A DNA stretch of 39,760 bases from Thiotrichaceae bacterium (GCA_026991885.1 JALXAQ010000218.1:1-39760), one strand, 5' to 3'. Positions 24,892 to 36,730 are shown, counted from the first letter of the stretch. Translations and numbers: made by a program. Notes: a model not told the origin generated them from the letters alone.

Positions 24892-25307
24892 AGACTATTT
24901 TCTTCTTCAATTTCTTGCTCTATTTCGTCTTGATGAAGAGCATAATAATCATAAGCGGCTTCTAAATCCCTTTGATGGAGAGTTGGGTAAATTTCTAATA
25001 GTTCAGTGTCAGAGGTACCGCACTGACGATATTGTACTAAACTTCGCACTGGAATGCGGGTATTGCGAATCCGTGGACTACCACCACAAACTCCCTGCGT
25101 TTTCACAATCAAGCTATCGCTGTTATGGGCAACCAAGTTTTTAAAATCATATTTATCTTGTTTTTGAGTAGGGAGTTTGATAATGATTTGTCCTTTTTGC
25201 ACCGTCACAAATACTTCATCACCAATGGACAGTTGAGCTTGATTAAGAATTTCAGGAGTCAGCGGTATTCCTTGAATATTATTCAATTTTTGAATGACAG
25301 CTAACAT
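24888..25307 (-). CDS. AbrB-DUF433 fusion antitoxin
   Basis: The 139-residue protein seems to join two antitoxin modules. Residues 1-52 look like an AbrB/MazE swapped-hairpin DNA-binding domain (IPLTPEILNQAQLSIGDEVF, then VQKGQIIIKLP). Residues about 70-135 are a DUF433 domain (GVCGGSPRIRNTRIPVRSLV, then LLEIYPTLHQRDLEAAYDYY). The DUF433 part is the usual partner of DUF5615, and the AbrB part would bind the operon promoter. The gene comes first and overlaps the toxin start by four bases. The fusion is inferred from motifs. Confidence 0.75.
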   Translation of the reverse strand: MLAVIQKLNNIQGIPLTPEILNQAQLSIGDEVFVTVQKGQIIIKLPTQKQDKYDFKNLVAHNSDSLIVKTQGVCGGSPRIRNTRIPVRSLVQYRQCGTSDTELLEIYPTLHQRDLEAAYDYYALHQDEIEQEIEEENSL

Positions 25308-25353
25308 AAGATTCCCCTTTTTTAGTTATCAGTTATTCATTTATATATTTAGA

Positions 25354-25387
25354 TTTTGGAGTCCAAGATAAATCTTGGACTCCAAAT
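25354..25387. repeat. Palindrome copy 6, the most complete copy
   Basis: The core GTCCAAGATAAATCTTGGAC (25361-25380) is extended on both sides to about 32 bases of near-perfect palindrome (TTTGGA outside, TCCAAA on the other end). It touches the dapB stop codon. With flanking T and A runs it is the best candidate for a working bidirectional terminator. Confidence 0.85.
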
Positions 25388-27329
<1,942 letters not shown>

Positions 27330-27359
27330 AGTTACTCAACACGGTTCATTTTGGTAGGC

Positions 27360-27379
27360 GTCCAAGATTTATCTTGGAC
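27360..27379. repeat. Palindrome copy 7 between dnaK and dnaJ
   Basis: GTCCAAGATTTATCTTGGAC lies within the dnaK-dnaJ spacer, 17 bases past the dnaK stop. Inside an operon it could attenuate or process the transcript. Confidence 0.85.
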
Positions 27380-27396
27380 GTCCTATTTAGCCAGCC

Positions 27397-29349
27397 TTAT
27401 TTTTTATTGTCTTTAACTTCTTCAAACTCAGCATCAACCACATCAGACTGCTTATCTTTATCCTTAGCCTTTTCCGCTGCCGCTTGAGCGGCTTGGGTAA
27501 AGCCATCTGCTGCATTGGCACCGTCGCCTGCTTGTTGAGCGTAAGCTTGTTGCGCGATTTTACCGGCGAGTTCGGCCAAAGTCTGAGTTTTGGCTTCAAT
27601 CGCCGCTTTATCATCACCTTTGAGCGCATCCTTCAGATCATCAATAGCCGCTTCAATGGCTGTTTTGTCATCGGCACTGACTTTATCACCTAAATCTTTT
27701 AAAGATTTGGTCGTCGTATGGATCAAATTATCACCAGCGTTACGCGCCTCAACCATTTCATGGAATTTCTTATCTTCACTCGCATGTGCTTCGGCATCTT
27801 GAATCATGCTTTCGACTTCTTCATCAGACAAGCCACTAGAGGCTTTGATGGAAATGGATTGCTCTTTGCCAGTCGCTTTGTCTTTAGCAGACACATGTAA
27901 AATGCCGTTGGCATCAATATCGAAAGTGACTTCGATTTGGGGAATGCCACGCGGGGCTGGTGGAATATCAGCCAAATCAAATCTTTCTAATGACTTGTTA
28001 GCAGAGGCTACCTCACGTTCACCCTGCAACACATGTACCGTCACAGCCGTTTGATTATCATCTGCGGTTGAAAAGACTTGTGAATGTTTTGTTGGGATCG
28101 TCGTATTTTTCGGGATGAGCTTAGTCATCACACCGCCCATGGTTTCAATACCCAGGGACAACGGAGTGACATCCAACAACAACACGTCTTTCACATCACC
28201 ACTTAACACACCACCTTGAATCGCGGCACCGATGGCAACGGCTTCATCAGGATTGACATCTTTACGCGCCTCTTTGCCAAACAAGTTTTTAACAGCCTCT
28301 TGCACTTTGGGCATACGGGTTTGCCCACCGACTAGAATGACTTCGTTGATGTCTCCAGCAGACAAACCGGCATCTTTCAGGGCGATCTGACAAGGAGCAA
28401 TGCTACGTTCAATCAGTTCTTCTACCAAAGACTCCAATTTTGCACGGGTCAATTTGATGTTCATGTGTTTGGGACCACTGGCATCCGCTGTCACATAAGG
28501 CAAATTGACATCAGTTTGCTGGCTAGAAGAGAGTTCAATCTTGGCTTTTTCGGCACCTTCTTTCAAGCGCTGCAAAGCTAAGGGATCATTTTTTAGATTA
28601 ATGCCCGTGTCTTTTTTAAATTCATCAACCAAATAGTTAATGATGCGTAAATCAAAATCTTCACCGCCTAAGAAAGTGTCACCATTAGTGGATAACACTT
28701 CAAATTGATGCTCGCCATCCACATCAGCGATTTCAATGATAGAAATATCAAAGGTGCCCCCGCCTAAATCGTACACGGCAATTTTGACATCTCCCCGTTT
28801 TTTATCCATGCCGTATGCTAAGGCAGCCGCCGTGGGTTCGTTGATGATACGTTTGACATCTAAACCGGCAATACGACCAGCGTCTTTAGTCGCTTGGCGT
28901 TGCGAGTCATTAAAATAAGCGGGGACGGTAATAACGGCCTCTTTGACTGGCTCGCCTAAATAGTCCTCTGCCGTTTTTTTCATTTTCATCAATATACGAG
29001 CGGAGATTTCTGGTGGCGCCATTTTTTTACCCTTAACGGCTACCCAAGCATCGCCATTATCCGCTTCGACGATTTTGTAGGGTACCATGTCCACATCGCG
29101 CTGTACCACTTGGTCTTTATATTTGCGCCCAATGAGACGCTTAACGGCGAATAAAGTCTTATCTGGATTGGTGACCGCTTGACGTTTAGCGGATTGTCCC
29201 ACTAACACTTCATCATCGTTGCTATAAGCGACGATAGAGGGCGTGGTACGACCACCTTCACTGTTTTCAATGACATGGCAATTTTTCTCTTCCATGATAG
29301 CGACACAAGAATTGGTCGTCCCTAAGTCGATTCCAATGATTTTGCTCAT
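27397..29349 (-). CDS. dnaK: Chaperone DnaK (Hsp70)
   Basis: DnaK is the ATP-driven Hsp70. The 650 residues begin [20 protein letters not shown] with the phosphate-1 loop, and continue with the conserved [28 protein letters not shown], and [12 protein letters not shown] segments. The substrate domain begins around ITVPAYF-independent region [14 protein letters not shown]. The C-terminal tail is Ala/Gln-rich and ends in [15 protein letters not shown], the EEVKD co-chaperone tail. It follows grpE by 56 bases and precedes dnaJ, so hrcA-grpE-dnaK-dnaJ-dapB reads as one cluster. Confidence 0.98.
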   Translation of the reverse strand: MSKIIGIDLGTTNSCVAIMEEKNCHVIENSEGGRTTPSIVAYSNDDEVLVGQSAKRQAVTNPDKTLFAVKRLIGRKYKDQVVQRDVDMVPYKIVEADNGDAWVAVKGKKMAPPEISARILMKMKKTAEDYLGEPVKEAVITVPAYFNDSQRQATKDAGRIAGLDVKRIINEPTAAALAYGMDKKRGDVKIAVYDLGGGTFDISIIEIADVDGEHQFEVLSTNGDTFLGGEDFDLRIINYLVDEFKKDTGINLKNDPLALQRLKEGAEKAKIELSSSQQTDVNLPYVTADASGPKHMNIKLTRAKLESLVEELIERSIAPCQIALKDAGLSAGDINEVILVGGQTRMPKVQEAVKNLFGKEARKDVNPDEAVAIGAAIQGGVLSGDVKDVLLLDVTPLSLGIETMGGVMTKLIPKNTTIPTKHSQVFSTADDNQTAVTVHVLQGEREVASANKSLERFDLADIPPAPRGIPQIEVTFDIDANGILHVSAKDKATGKEQSISIKASSGLSDEEVESMIQDAEAHASEDKKFHEMVEARNAGDNLIHTTTKSLKDLGDKVSADDKTAIEAAIDDLKDALKGDDKAAIEAKTQTLAELAGKIAQQAYAQQAGDGANAADGFTQAAQAAAEKAKDKDKQSDVVDAEFEEVKDNKK

Positions 29350-29405
29350 AAATCTATTTTCCTTATTAAAGTAGCGTTTTTGATTGAATGCGTTGATATA
29401 GGGTG

Positions 29406-30014
29406 TTAAGCTTCATTTTCAATCGGCTCTTCTGCTTTGACAGCCTGTGCGACGACCACCCGTGCGGGACGCAATAGGCGATCATTGAGTTGATAGCCTT
29501 TTTGATGGAGGTGTAAAATGGTACCCTCTTCTGCATCCGGTGAGGGTTGCATCACCATCGCTTCGTGCCATTGCGGATCAAACTTCTCATTGAGGGGATT
29601 AATTTCCACTATGTCAAATTTTGACAAGGTGTCAGTCAACATTTTTAAGGTCAATTCCATCCCTTCACGCACAACTTCAAGCTTGGTGTCTGATTGAGCA
29701 GCCGCCTCTATGCCTAATTCCATGCTGTCTTTAACCGCAAGCAAATCAGTGGCAAATTTTTCTAAGGCATATTTACGCGCCTTTTCTAAATCGCGTGCCA
29801 TGCGTTTTTGTAAATTGTCGTACTCCGCTTGTTTACGGAGCAGACTATCCCAATGTTTCTCCGCTTTTTCTGTGGCTTCCGCTAACTGACGGGTTAAATC
29901 CTCGATGGAGGGGGACTCAGTCGTCGTTGGCGTGTCAGGCGAATCGTCACCCACTTGATCAGTTGGCGGCGTGGTTTTTGTTTGCTCTGCCTTAACTGAT
30001 TCATCATTACTCAT
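29406..30014 (-). CDS. grpE: Nucleotide exchange factor GrpE
   Basis: GrpE releases ADP from DnaK. The start is ATG 30014, five bases after GGGAG; a GTG at 30026 opens the frame earlier, but its site is weaker. The 202-residue protein has an acidic, disordered N-terminus ([20 protein letters not shown]), then a long helix ([20 protein letters not shown]). The family motif is [24 protein letters not shown], close to the usual HEAM sequence, here WHEAMVMQP. It lies between hrcA and dnaK. A palindrome in the spacer upstream separates it from hrcA. Confidence 0.96.
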   Translation of the reverse strand: MSNDESVKAEQTKTTPPTDQVGDDSPDTPTTTESPSIEDLTRQLAEATEKAEKHWDSLLRKQAEYDNLQKRMARDLEKARKYALEKFATDLLAVKDSMELGIEAAAQSDTKLEVVREGMELTLKMLTDTLSKFDIVEINPLNEKFDPQWHEAMVMQPSPDAEEGTILHLHQKGYQLNDRLLRPARVVVAQAVKAEEPIENEA

Positions 30015-30052
30015 AGAAACTCCCACTAAAAGTCAATTTAACAAATTTTGGA

Positions 30053-30074
30053 GTCCAAAGCTTTAGCTTTGGAC
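30053..30074. repeat. Palindrome copy 8, AAAGCTTTAGCTTT variant
   Basis: This is the same 22-bp variant as at 17158-17179, including the TTTTGGA flank. It lies in the hrcA-grpE spacer, 21 bases past the hrcA stop codon. Confidence 0.85.
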
Positions 30075-30095
30075 AAGGGCAGTAATAGGGATAAA

Positions 30096-31139
30096 TTAGT
30101 GATGGTTCAAGGCTGAGCCAAGTAATTTAGCCGTTAAATCGACAATTGGAATGACCCGTTCATAAGGCATCCGCGTTGGTCCAATCACGCCGAGTACGCC
30201 TATCACAGAGCCTTTGACGGTATAAGGAGAAGTAATCACACTACAATCATATAACACCTCATAGCCAGACTCTTCGCCAATAAAAATCTGTAGATTTTGA
30301 GTCTTGATCGCTTGATCAAGTAAGTGCAAAATATCGCGCTTTTCGTTAAAAGCCACAAATAAATCACGTAATTTTTCCACCTGACACAATTCGGCGACTT
30401 CCATGAGATTAGTTTGCCCAGTCATCACAAAATCGTGTGGCGAGTGCTCCTGATTCTCAAAAGCTTTCTCTGCCATTTCGATGACGGCTAGCATCATTTT
30501 ATCCATATTTTCGCGGGTTTCCCGCAACTCACGTAGCAAATCCTCACGCACACTTTTAATATCTTTACCGACAAAAGCCTCATTCAAATAATTGGCGGCA
30601 CTTTGCAATTGGGCTGGAGAGTATGTGCGGCTGGTGTGTATAATGCGATTTTCGACATCCTGTTCGTTAAAAACCAATATAACCAAAACACGTTTTTTGG
30701 AGAGAGATAAAAATTCAACTTGACGCAAAGCTTTATAATCGTGCCGAGCTAACATAACCACACTGGCTAAATGGGTGGTTTCTGATAATAAATTAGAAGT
30801 TTGCTCCAGTAAACGCTGATTGTTGTATTTTGGTATAAACTGGCGACGCAAATGCTGTTCTTCTTCACTATTCAAGGGTTTAACTTGCAATAGGGTATCA
30901 ACAAATAACCGATAACCACGCACAGTAGGAATACGGCCAGCCGATGTATGCGGAGAACTGACCAATCCCATTTCTTCCAAATCAGCCATCACATTACGGA
31001 TGGTAGCGGGGCTGAGATCGAGGGCAGCATCGCGTGACAGTGTGCGTGATCCAATCGGTTGTCCTTCACGGATATAACGATTGACTAATACTTTCAACAA
31101 ATGTTGGGCACGTTCACTTATTTTGTTATAACTGAGCAT
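30096..31139 (-). CDS. hrcA: Heat-inducible transcription repressor HrcA
   Basis: HrcA represses chaperone genes by binding CIRCE elements and is itself stabilised by GroEL. The 347-residue protein has the winged-helix N-terminus (RYIREGQPIGSRTLSRDAAL, then LSPATIRNVMADLEEMGLV and SPHTSAGRIPTVRGYRLFVD), followed by the HrcA regulatory domain with IGVLGVIGPTRMPYERVIP. It is the first gene of the heat-shock cluster. I find no CIRCE (TTAGCACTC, nine bases, GAGTGCTAA) upstream of it or of grpE, dnaK or dnaJ in the window. Confidence 0.96.
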   Translation of the reverse strand: MLSYNKISERAQHLLKVLVNRYIREGQPIGSRTLSRDAALDLSPATIRNVMADLEEMGLVSSPHTSAGRIPTVRGYRLFVDTLLQVKPLNSEEEQHLRRQFIPKYNNQRLLEQTSNLLSETTHLASVVMLARHDYKALRQVEFLSLSKKRVLVILVFNEQDVENRIIHTSRTYSPAQLQSAANYLNEAFVGKDIKSVREDLLRELRETRENMDKMMLAVIEMAEKAFENQEHSPHDFVMTGQTNLMEVAELCQVEKLRDLFVAFNEKRDILHLLDQAIKTQNLQIFIGEESGYEVLYDCSVITSPYTVKGSVIGVLGVIGPTRMPYERVIPIVDLTAKLLGSALNHH

Positions 31140-31197
31140 CTGATCTCACCATATTATTGTTAAAATAGTATCTTTGCATTTTTCCACCTAAAAAATT

Positions 31198-32058
31198 ATG
31201 TTTAAAAAAATAGGGCTTATTGCCAAACGGGGTGATCCAAAAGTTAAAGATTGCCTAGAAACATTAGTCGATTTTTTGCACAAGCGTCATCTGGATATAG
31301 TGATCGACTCCCTTAGTGCAAGCCTATTGCCCCAAATGAATTTGAGCGTTGCCGTTAATGCAGAGGCATTAGCTGCCCGCAGCGATTTGATCATCGTGGT
31401 TGGCGGAGATGGTACCCTATTACAGGCGGCTCGTTTATTAGCCAAGCATGATGTAAACATATTGGGTATTAATTTAGGACGCTTGGGCTTTTTGACCGAT
31501 ATTTGTCCAACAAAAATGGATAAATATTTGGCTGAGATTTTAGACGGTGCCTTTATTGAAGAAGACCGCTTTTTAATTTCTGCACAAGTCCATCGCAATA
31601 ACCATTATCTATCAGTTTGTAAGGCTTTGAATGATATAGTGATTTATCGCAGTACGATATCACACATGATCACCTTTGAAACCACGATTAATGGACATTT
31701 TGTCAATCGTCAACGTGCTGATGGTTTAGTGGTGGCAACGCCCACAGGCTCGACAGCCTATGCACTTTCAGCGGGTGGACCTCTCATCTATCCTTCTTTG
31801 AATGCTTTACTATTGGTAACGATTTGCCCTCATACACTTAGCAACCGCCCACTTGTGGTTGATGGTGATAGTTGCATACAAATTACCATAGACCTTGAGC
31901 AAATGGGAGAGGCACAATTAGACGGGGATGGTCTGTTATGTCAGAGACTTCTGCCAGGTGATCGCATTGTTATTGAAAAACAGCACACTATTCGCTTGAT
32001 CCATCCACAAAAACATGATTATTATGCCACGCTACGTGCTAAATTGGATTGGAGTTAG
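31198..32058 (+). CDS. nadK: NAD kinase
   Basis: NadK phosphorylates NAD to NADP. The 286 residues carry GGDGTLLQAARL (GGDGT at 69-73), LGINLGRLGFLTDI and the second conserved region ADGLVVATPTGSTAYALSAG. It is divergent from hrcA with a 58-base spacer that must hold both promoters, and is followed by recN after 43 bases. Confidence 0.97.
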   Translation: MFKKIGLIAKRGDPKVKDCLETLVDFLHKRHLDIVIDSLSASLLPQMNLSVAVNAEALAARSDLIIVVGGDGTLLQAARLLAKHDVNILGINLGRLGFLTDICPTKMDKYLAEILDGAFIEEDRFLISAQVHRNNHYLSVCKALNDIVIYRSTISHMITFETTINGHFVNRQRADGLVVATPTGSTAYALSAGGPLIYPSLNALLLVTICPHTLSNRPLVVDGDSCIQITIDLEQMGEAQLDGDGLLCQRLLPGDRIVIEKQHTIRLIHPQKHDYYATLRAKLDWS

Positions 32059-32101
32059 TCAAATTCATTGTTATAACTGATAACTGATAACTGAAAAAAA
32101 C

Positions 32102-33766
32102 GTGTTGCACTTTTTACAGATTGAAAATTTTGCCATTGTTGAACAGTTGAAATTGCACCTAGACACTGGGCTCACCATCATCAGCGGTGAAACGGGTGCT
32201 GGTAAGTCCATTTTAATTGATGCCCTCAGCCTCGTACTCGGTGAAAGAGCTGATAGCAGTATTGTGCGACAAGGCTGTGAAACCGCACAAGTTAATGCCG
32301 TCTTCACTTTGCCATCCACTGCACTGACATGGTTGCAACAAGAAAATTTGAACCATGGCGATGAATGTATTGTGCGTCGCGTGATCAATCACAATGGACG
32401 ATCACGGGGCTATATCAATGATCAGCCCGTTTCAATGCAAACTTTACGCAAATTAGGTGAATATTTAATAGATATTCATGGGCAACATGCTCATCAATCT
32501 TTGCTCAAAAATGAAGTACAACGTCAATTAGTCGATGAAATGGCAGACGATAACAGTGTTTTAGAACAAGTCATGCAGATTTATCAACGTTGGAATTCAT
32601 TCAAAATAGCCTTAGATGCTTTGGGCGGAGAAGATCGTGAAGCCAAAATCGCCTTTTTGCGTTATCAAGTAGAAGAACTTGAACCCTTTGAATTAACAAC
32701 AGAAGCTATAGAACGTCTGGATAAAGAACTTCACCGCTTAGCCAATGCCCAGAAATTATTAGATAATAGTCAACGTGCGCTATCGCTACTTGATAATGAT
32801 GAAGGCGGATCAACCTTATCTGCTCTCAGCCAAGCCAATCACTTTTTAGAAGAAGTGCAACAACATGATTCTCAGCTCAGTAATATCACGACATTATTAG
32901 AAAATGCCATCATTCAAACACAAGAAGCAGTGGGAGAATTGCGCCATTATTTGCATCATTTAGATATTGATTCTGCCCGTTTAGAAGAAGTTCAACAACA
33001 AATTGCCACGCTTCAGGATATAGCACGCAAACATAAAATCCGTTTTGTCGATTTGCCCGCGCATTTTGAACAAATGATTCAGCAATTGAATGAATTAGAA
33101 AATTATGAAGAAAATGCGACCCGTTTGGAGAGTCAACTCGCACAAGCCTTGCAAGACTATCGCATCGCTGCCGAAGCTTTGCATGAACAGCGCCTCCAAA
33201 CAGCGCAACGATTATCTCAACAAATTTGTGCCGAAATGTATCAACTGGGCATGGCAGGGGGACGCTTAGAGATTACGGTCAATCCCGATGAAGACACGCT
33301 CCCCACGCCAACAGGCACGGATAGGATTGAATTTCTAGTCTCCACCAATCCCGGGCATCCGCCTAAACCATTGAATAAAGTCGCCTCGGGCGGAGAATTG
33401 TCGCGGATTAGCTTAGCAATACAAGTCATTACGGCACAACGCAGCGGCGTACCCATTTTAGTATTTGATGAAGTTGATGTCGGCATCGGCGGTGGCGTTG
33501 CTGAAATTGTCGGACAATTATTAAATCATTTAGGGCAACAACGGCAAGTCTTGTGCATCACCCATTTGCCACAAGTGGCTTGCCAAGGGCATCATCATTT
33601 ACAAGTCAGCAAAACTTTTAAGCAACAAAGTACCCAAACTCACATTACTGTTTTAGATAATCAACAGCGTGTTGAAGAAATTGCACGTATGTTAGGCGGC
33701 GTGGAAATGACTTCGCAAACTTTGGCACATGCACAAGAAATGTTGCAGCGGAGTGGCGCAAATTAA
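32102..33766 (+). CDS. recN: DNA repair protein RecN
   Basis: RecN is an SMC-like ATPase that acts at double-strand breaks. The 554-residue protein has Walker A SGETGAGKSI (about 28-37), a long coiled-coil middle (about 180-370) with QQQIATLQD-type heptads, and the C-terminal ATPase lobe. That lobe carries the signature ASGGELSRISLAIQV and Walker B ILVFDEVDVGIGGG. The start is GTG 32102 (TTG 32105 is possible). The next gene begins at the base after its stop codon. Confidence 0.97.
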   Translation: MLHFLQIENFAIVEQLKLHLDTGLTIISGETGAGKSILIDALSLVLGERADSSIVRQGCETAQVNAVFTLPSTALTWLQQENLNHGDECIVRRVINHNGRSRGYINDQPVSMQTLRKLGEYLIDIHGQHAHQSLLKNEVQRQLVDEMADDNSVLEQVMQIYQRWNSFKIALDALGGEDREAKIAFLRYQVEELEPFELTTEAIERLDKELHRLANAQKLLDNSQRALSLLDNDEGGSTLSALSQANHFLEEVQQHDSQLSNITTLLENAIIQTQEAVGELRHYLHHLDIDSARLEEVQQQIATLQDIARKHKIRFVDLPAHFEQMIQQLNELENYEENATRLESQLAQALQDYRIAAEALHEQRLQTAQRLSQQICAEMYQLGMAGGRLEITVNPDEDTLPTPTGTDRIEFLVSTNPGHPPKPLNKVASGGELSRISLAIQVITAQRSGVPILVFDEVDVGIGGGVAEIVGQLLNHLGQQRQVLCITHLPQVACQGHHHLQVSKTFKQQSTQTHITVLDNQQRVEEIARMLGGVEMTSQTLAHAQEMLQRSGAN

Positions 33767-34981
33767 ATGCTTAAATCTGAACTCATCCTGCCCCGCCTCA
33801 AAAAACGTGGAAATCAAGTCAGACCGCTCGCCTTGCCTCAAGATTATCACTATTTAAAGATGGCCAATGATTTAATACTCTTCGTCAAAGCACACATCGG
33901 ACGTAGCCGAGGAGAATTGGAAGATGGGCTCCGGGCTTATGAGGGTGAAAGTTTGGAATATCGCATCATTCGCGGATTAGCAAATGTCTTAGTGAGCCGC
34001 TGCGTTTTTGGGCATGATCCGCCCGTCAACCCAGTTGAATTGCGGAAGGCACTGTTTGATCAAGGACCAGTCACCGTCAAAAGCGATTTATTGACCGTGA
34101 CGACACGAGAAGAAGCTGTGGTGGAAACCGCCACAAAACTTGGCATCAGCCCTAAACAGGTTGAACAAGCCTTGTTTGCTGATTTACTTGAAGAAAGGAT
34201 ATTACTCAGCACAGGACAAATCATAACGCCTGTGGACTTGATTGCCCGTTATAATTTAGAAGTAGCGCGGGGCTTATTCTATTGGACGCGAGATGTCGAT
34301 ATTATTGTACGTGACGGTTACAAAGACTTATTTAAATATATAAAGCTCTTTAAATTGATGCACACGGTTTATCGAATCCCTGAACATGGATATAATGTTA
34401 TCTTACATGGACCAATATCACCCTTTGTGAAATCAACGATTCGATATGGTCTGCAATTTGCGAAATTTATACCCGCCCTGTTATTGTGCAAAACTTGGCG
34501 CATGGATGCCGAAGTACACCTCCCCGAAAGCAAACCGTTACACTACACTTTAGATGATCGTACCCCATTACGCAGCCATTTTAAGGCATCGAATCTATTT
34601 GATAGCCGGCTCGAAGCGGATTTTGCGTCAGAATTTGAAGAAAAATATGGAGGTGCAAAGCGAAAATGGGAATTAGCGCGAGAGGATGAACTGATTGTGG
34701 TGAGTGACACGGTAATGATACCCGATTTTTCTATGACACATTGCAAAGATGGACGACGTGCGCTGATTGAAATCATTGGTTTTTGGCATCCCCAGTATTT
34801 GCAACGAAAATTGCGAAAAATTCGTGAAGCTGGGCGGCGTGATCTTATATTATTGGTTTATGAAAGTGCCAATGTTGCCCAAGGGGTATTTGAAGACATT
34901 TCGGCGGGAGAAGTCCTCACTTTTAGGAAAAAACCGGTGCTGAAGGAAGTGTTGGCGGCGGTGGAAAGGTGTGCGGTTTAG
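33767..34981 (+). CDS. Bax1-like DUF790 family nuclease, putative
   Basis: The 404-residue protein matches the DUF790 family in layout: an N-terminal LPRLKKRGNQVRPL region, a helical middle, and a C-terminal nuclease-like domain. That domain has LEADFASEFEEKYGG, then VMIPDFSM and ALIEIIGFWHPQYL. The PDF Asp and the EIIGFW Glu fit a PD-(D/E)XK-type active site. The archaeal member Bax1 is a nuclease partner of the helicase XPB, and the two are usually neighbours. No XPB-like helicase is in this window. Here it directly abuts recN (no intervening base), suggesting a role with recN in break repair. The function is inferred from family knowledge. Confidence 0.75.
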   Translation: MLKSELILPRLKKRGNQVRPLALPQDYHYLKMANDLILFVKAHIGRSRGELEDGLRAYEGESLEYRIIRGLANVLVSRCVFGHDPPVNPVELRKALFDQGPVTVKSDLLTVTTREEAVVETATKLGISPKQVEQALFADLLEERILLSTGQIITPVDLIARYNLEVARGLFYWTRDVDIIVRDGYKDLFKYIKLFKLMHTVYRIPEHGYNVILHGPISPFVKSTIRYGLQFAKFIPALLLCKTWRMDAEVHLPESKPLHYTLDDRTPLRSHFKASNLFDSRLEADFASEFEEKYGGAKRKWELAREDELIVVSDTVMIPDFSMTHCKDGRRALIEIIGFWHPQYLQRKLRKIREAGRRDLILLVYESANVAQGVFEDISAGEVLTFRKKPVLKEVLAAVERCAV

Positions 34982-35020
34982 TTTAAACGATCAGATCATC
35001 GAGTAAAAGGAAGCGAGCGT

Positions 35021-35040
35021 AGGGTGCGTCCCACGCACCT
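35021..35040. repeat. GTGCGTCCCACGCAC palindrome near the DUF790 gene end
   Basis: AGGGTGCGTCCCACGCACCT forms a hairpin preceded by AAGCGAGCGT, about 40 bases beyond the DUF790 stop. It is related to the palindromes at 6593 and 9692. The insertion sequence starts 10 bases later. Confidence 0.75.
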
Positions 35041-35050
35041 TTTAATATAA

Positions 35051-36656
35051 CCTAAAAATGGCAATTAAAAATTGAGAGACTTTTTCTTAAATAAATGGGT
35101 CAAATTTACATATATATTTAATGGTTATTTTCGTAAAAAATTAAAAAATGGCGTTTATTTTTCTAATTTTTATTTTTTTTGAGCTGATTAGAACTATTAA
35201 TCTAAAAAAAGGACATAATTGTCCCTTATTCCTCTTGGGAATAAAAAAATTTAAGCCAGTTGAATTAGCTCAAGCGAAATTTAAAGCGGAAATTGAGTCT
35301 TCAATTTCCAGCCAACGTTCTTTAAAAACATAATCTTCTGAAAGCGTTAGGATTAATTGACGCGCTCGACTAATCAATTTTGCTGGTACACTTATAAGCC
35401 AAGCTCTAATAGTGTTTGGTTCCTCATGAAAACGGGTTTCAGTATTGAGCCACATCATCCAAACCATCAAATTATAAGCCAGAATGGAGGTCTGAAAAAG
35501 AGCAGAGTTTGCCCAAAAATATTGAGTTCTTATTGTTCCAGAAGCCAGATGATTCTTGCACCACTCTATCCAATTTTCACTGGTAGAACGTTTTCCATAA
35601 CACTTATGGATTTTCCAAGGACTAATCTTCAAATTTGTGACATAACAAAAGAATTCGTACTGTGGAATAGGAAATAAAGTTTTGGTTTCACAAGTTGAAT
35701 CAATCTCGGACCGAATCGCAACCAATCGACGTTCTTTTTTCCAACCATGACATTTATAAGAGAATTCTGTGCTTTCAATCCCCTTGATACCTTTAACTTT
35801 CTGCCATTTTTGTTGCATTAACCGGCTGGCTAGGTTCTTCATTTTGACCTTTATGAGATACTCACTCTTTTTTTCTTCCAAAACATCGAGCAAAGCACCA
35901 TTAAAAAAACCACTATCAGCACGAACAAACACCTTCCATACCCGTTTGGGAAGACGAGAAAAACATTCTTTTAAGAACTCCGGTGCTCCATTGCCCGTAT
36001 AGGTGGAACCCGTACGGAACCAACTATGAATACATTCTTTATTTTCCGCGATAAAACACAGCAAAGGGTGATAACTGTTTTGGCCTTTCTTTTTGGGATT
36101 AAACCCCTTAGCGGCTCCTTCTTGTGAACCGTGTACTCCGATAACGGTTGAATCAAAATCTAATGTCACACGCCCAAACCATTTTTTTGACCAGACTTTT
36201 TCCCGAGACATTTGTTCAGCTTGATGTAATTCATTGCAATGTTTATGGTTAAATAATTCAAAAAGTCGTCCAAATGTTCTATTATCTGGAAATTTTTCCC
36301 AGTTAAACAATTTGCGAATGACTGAATCGTGGCGTATAATGGATAAATGACTGATGTGTTTGACTCCTGCAAGCACACCCATCATTAACATCATGACAAC
36401 ATTAGATACATCATAGTTAGCTGTATGTCCTCGTTCTATTGATATAAATTTTTTCAAGGTTTTAGGAAGTTGCAATTTTTCGGCAAATTTTCCTAGATGA
36501 ACAAGTCCAGCGTTTCCTGTTAGATTTTTGGCCGTAAATTTTACATGAAAGTTTTTCATCTTTTAGGTGTTAATTGTCTGCTTTAAAGGGAAACATATTA
36601 TACTGCTATTTCAATCAAATAACAATTTTTATTATTTTTTAATTGCCTTTTTTAAG
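35051..36656. mobile_element. IS1380-type insertion sequence
   Basis: The 1.6-kb element has imperfect terminal inverted repeats: CCTAAAAATGGCAATTAAAA at 35051 and its complement CTTAAAAAAGGCAATTAAAA read inward from 36656 (two mismatches over about 20 bases). It contains one transposase gene on the minus strand. No clear target duplication is visible at the chosen borders, so the exact ends may be off by a few bases. The 219 bases between the left end and the transposase stop are AT-rich and hold no supported gene. Confidence 0.75.
35270..36559 (-). CDS. IS1380 family transposase
   Basis: The 429-residue transposase has the DDE layout. The first Asp region is VTLDFDSTVIGVHGSQEGAA, typical of IS1380. 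The second is VFVRADSGFFNGALL, and the third is the Glu of TSENWIEWCKN. The N-terminus (FTAKNLTGNAGLVHLGKFAE) and the length fit the family (about 430-460). The frame is unbroken and all three regions are present, so the enzyme may be active. Confidence 0.92.
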   Translation of the reverse strand: MKNFHVKFTAKNLTGNAGLVHLGKFAEKLQLPKTLKKFISIERGHTANYDVSNVVMMLMMGVLAGVKHISHLSIIRHDSVIRKLFNWEKFPDNRTFGRLFELFNHKHCNELHQAEQMSREKVWSKKWFGRVTLDFDSTVIGVHGSQEGAAKGFNPKKKGQNSYHPLLCFIAENKECIHSWFRTGSTYTGNGAPEFLKECFSRLPKRVWKVFVRADSGFFNGALLDVLEEKKSEYLIKVKMKNLASRLMQQKWQKVKGIKGIESTEFSYKCHGWKKERRLVAIRSEIDSTCETKTLFPIPQYEFFCYVTNLKISPWKIHKCYGKRSTSENWIEWCKNHLASGTIRTQYFWANSALFQTSILAYNLMVWMMWLNTETRFHEEPNTIRAWLISVPAKLISRARQLILTLSEDYVFKERWLEIEDSISALNFA

Positions 36657-36730
36657 TAATAAATAAGTGCAGATTCAAAACCATCCTTGGTTAGGTAAAA
36701 GAAAACCCTATTTTTATAGTTATAGGAGAC

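Noticed and set aside
30400..30450. GAGTGCTCC within hrcA as half a CIRCE site
   Set aside because: It lies inside coding sequence, has only one imperfect arm, and has no matching TTAGCACTC at the right spacing.
35148..35333. Small hydrophobic protein at the left end of the IS
   Set aside because: It lies in the AT-rich end of the element and overlaps the transposase antisense; there is no good ribosome binding site.
35040..36670. Exact target-site duplication of the IS
   Set aside because: Flanks at the chosen borders are AT-rich and give no convincing matching 4-5-base repeat, so none is annotated.
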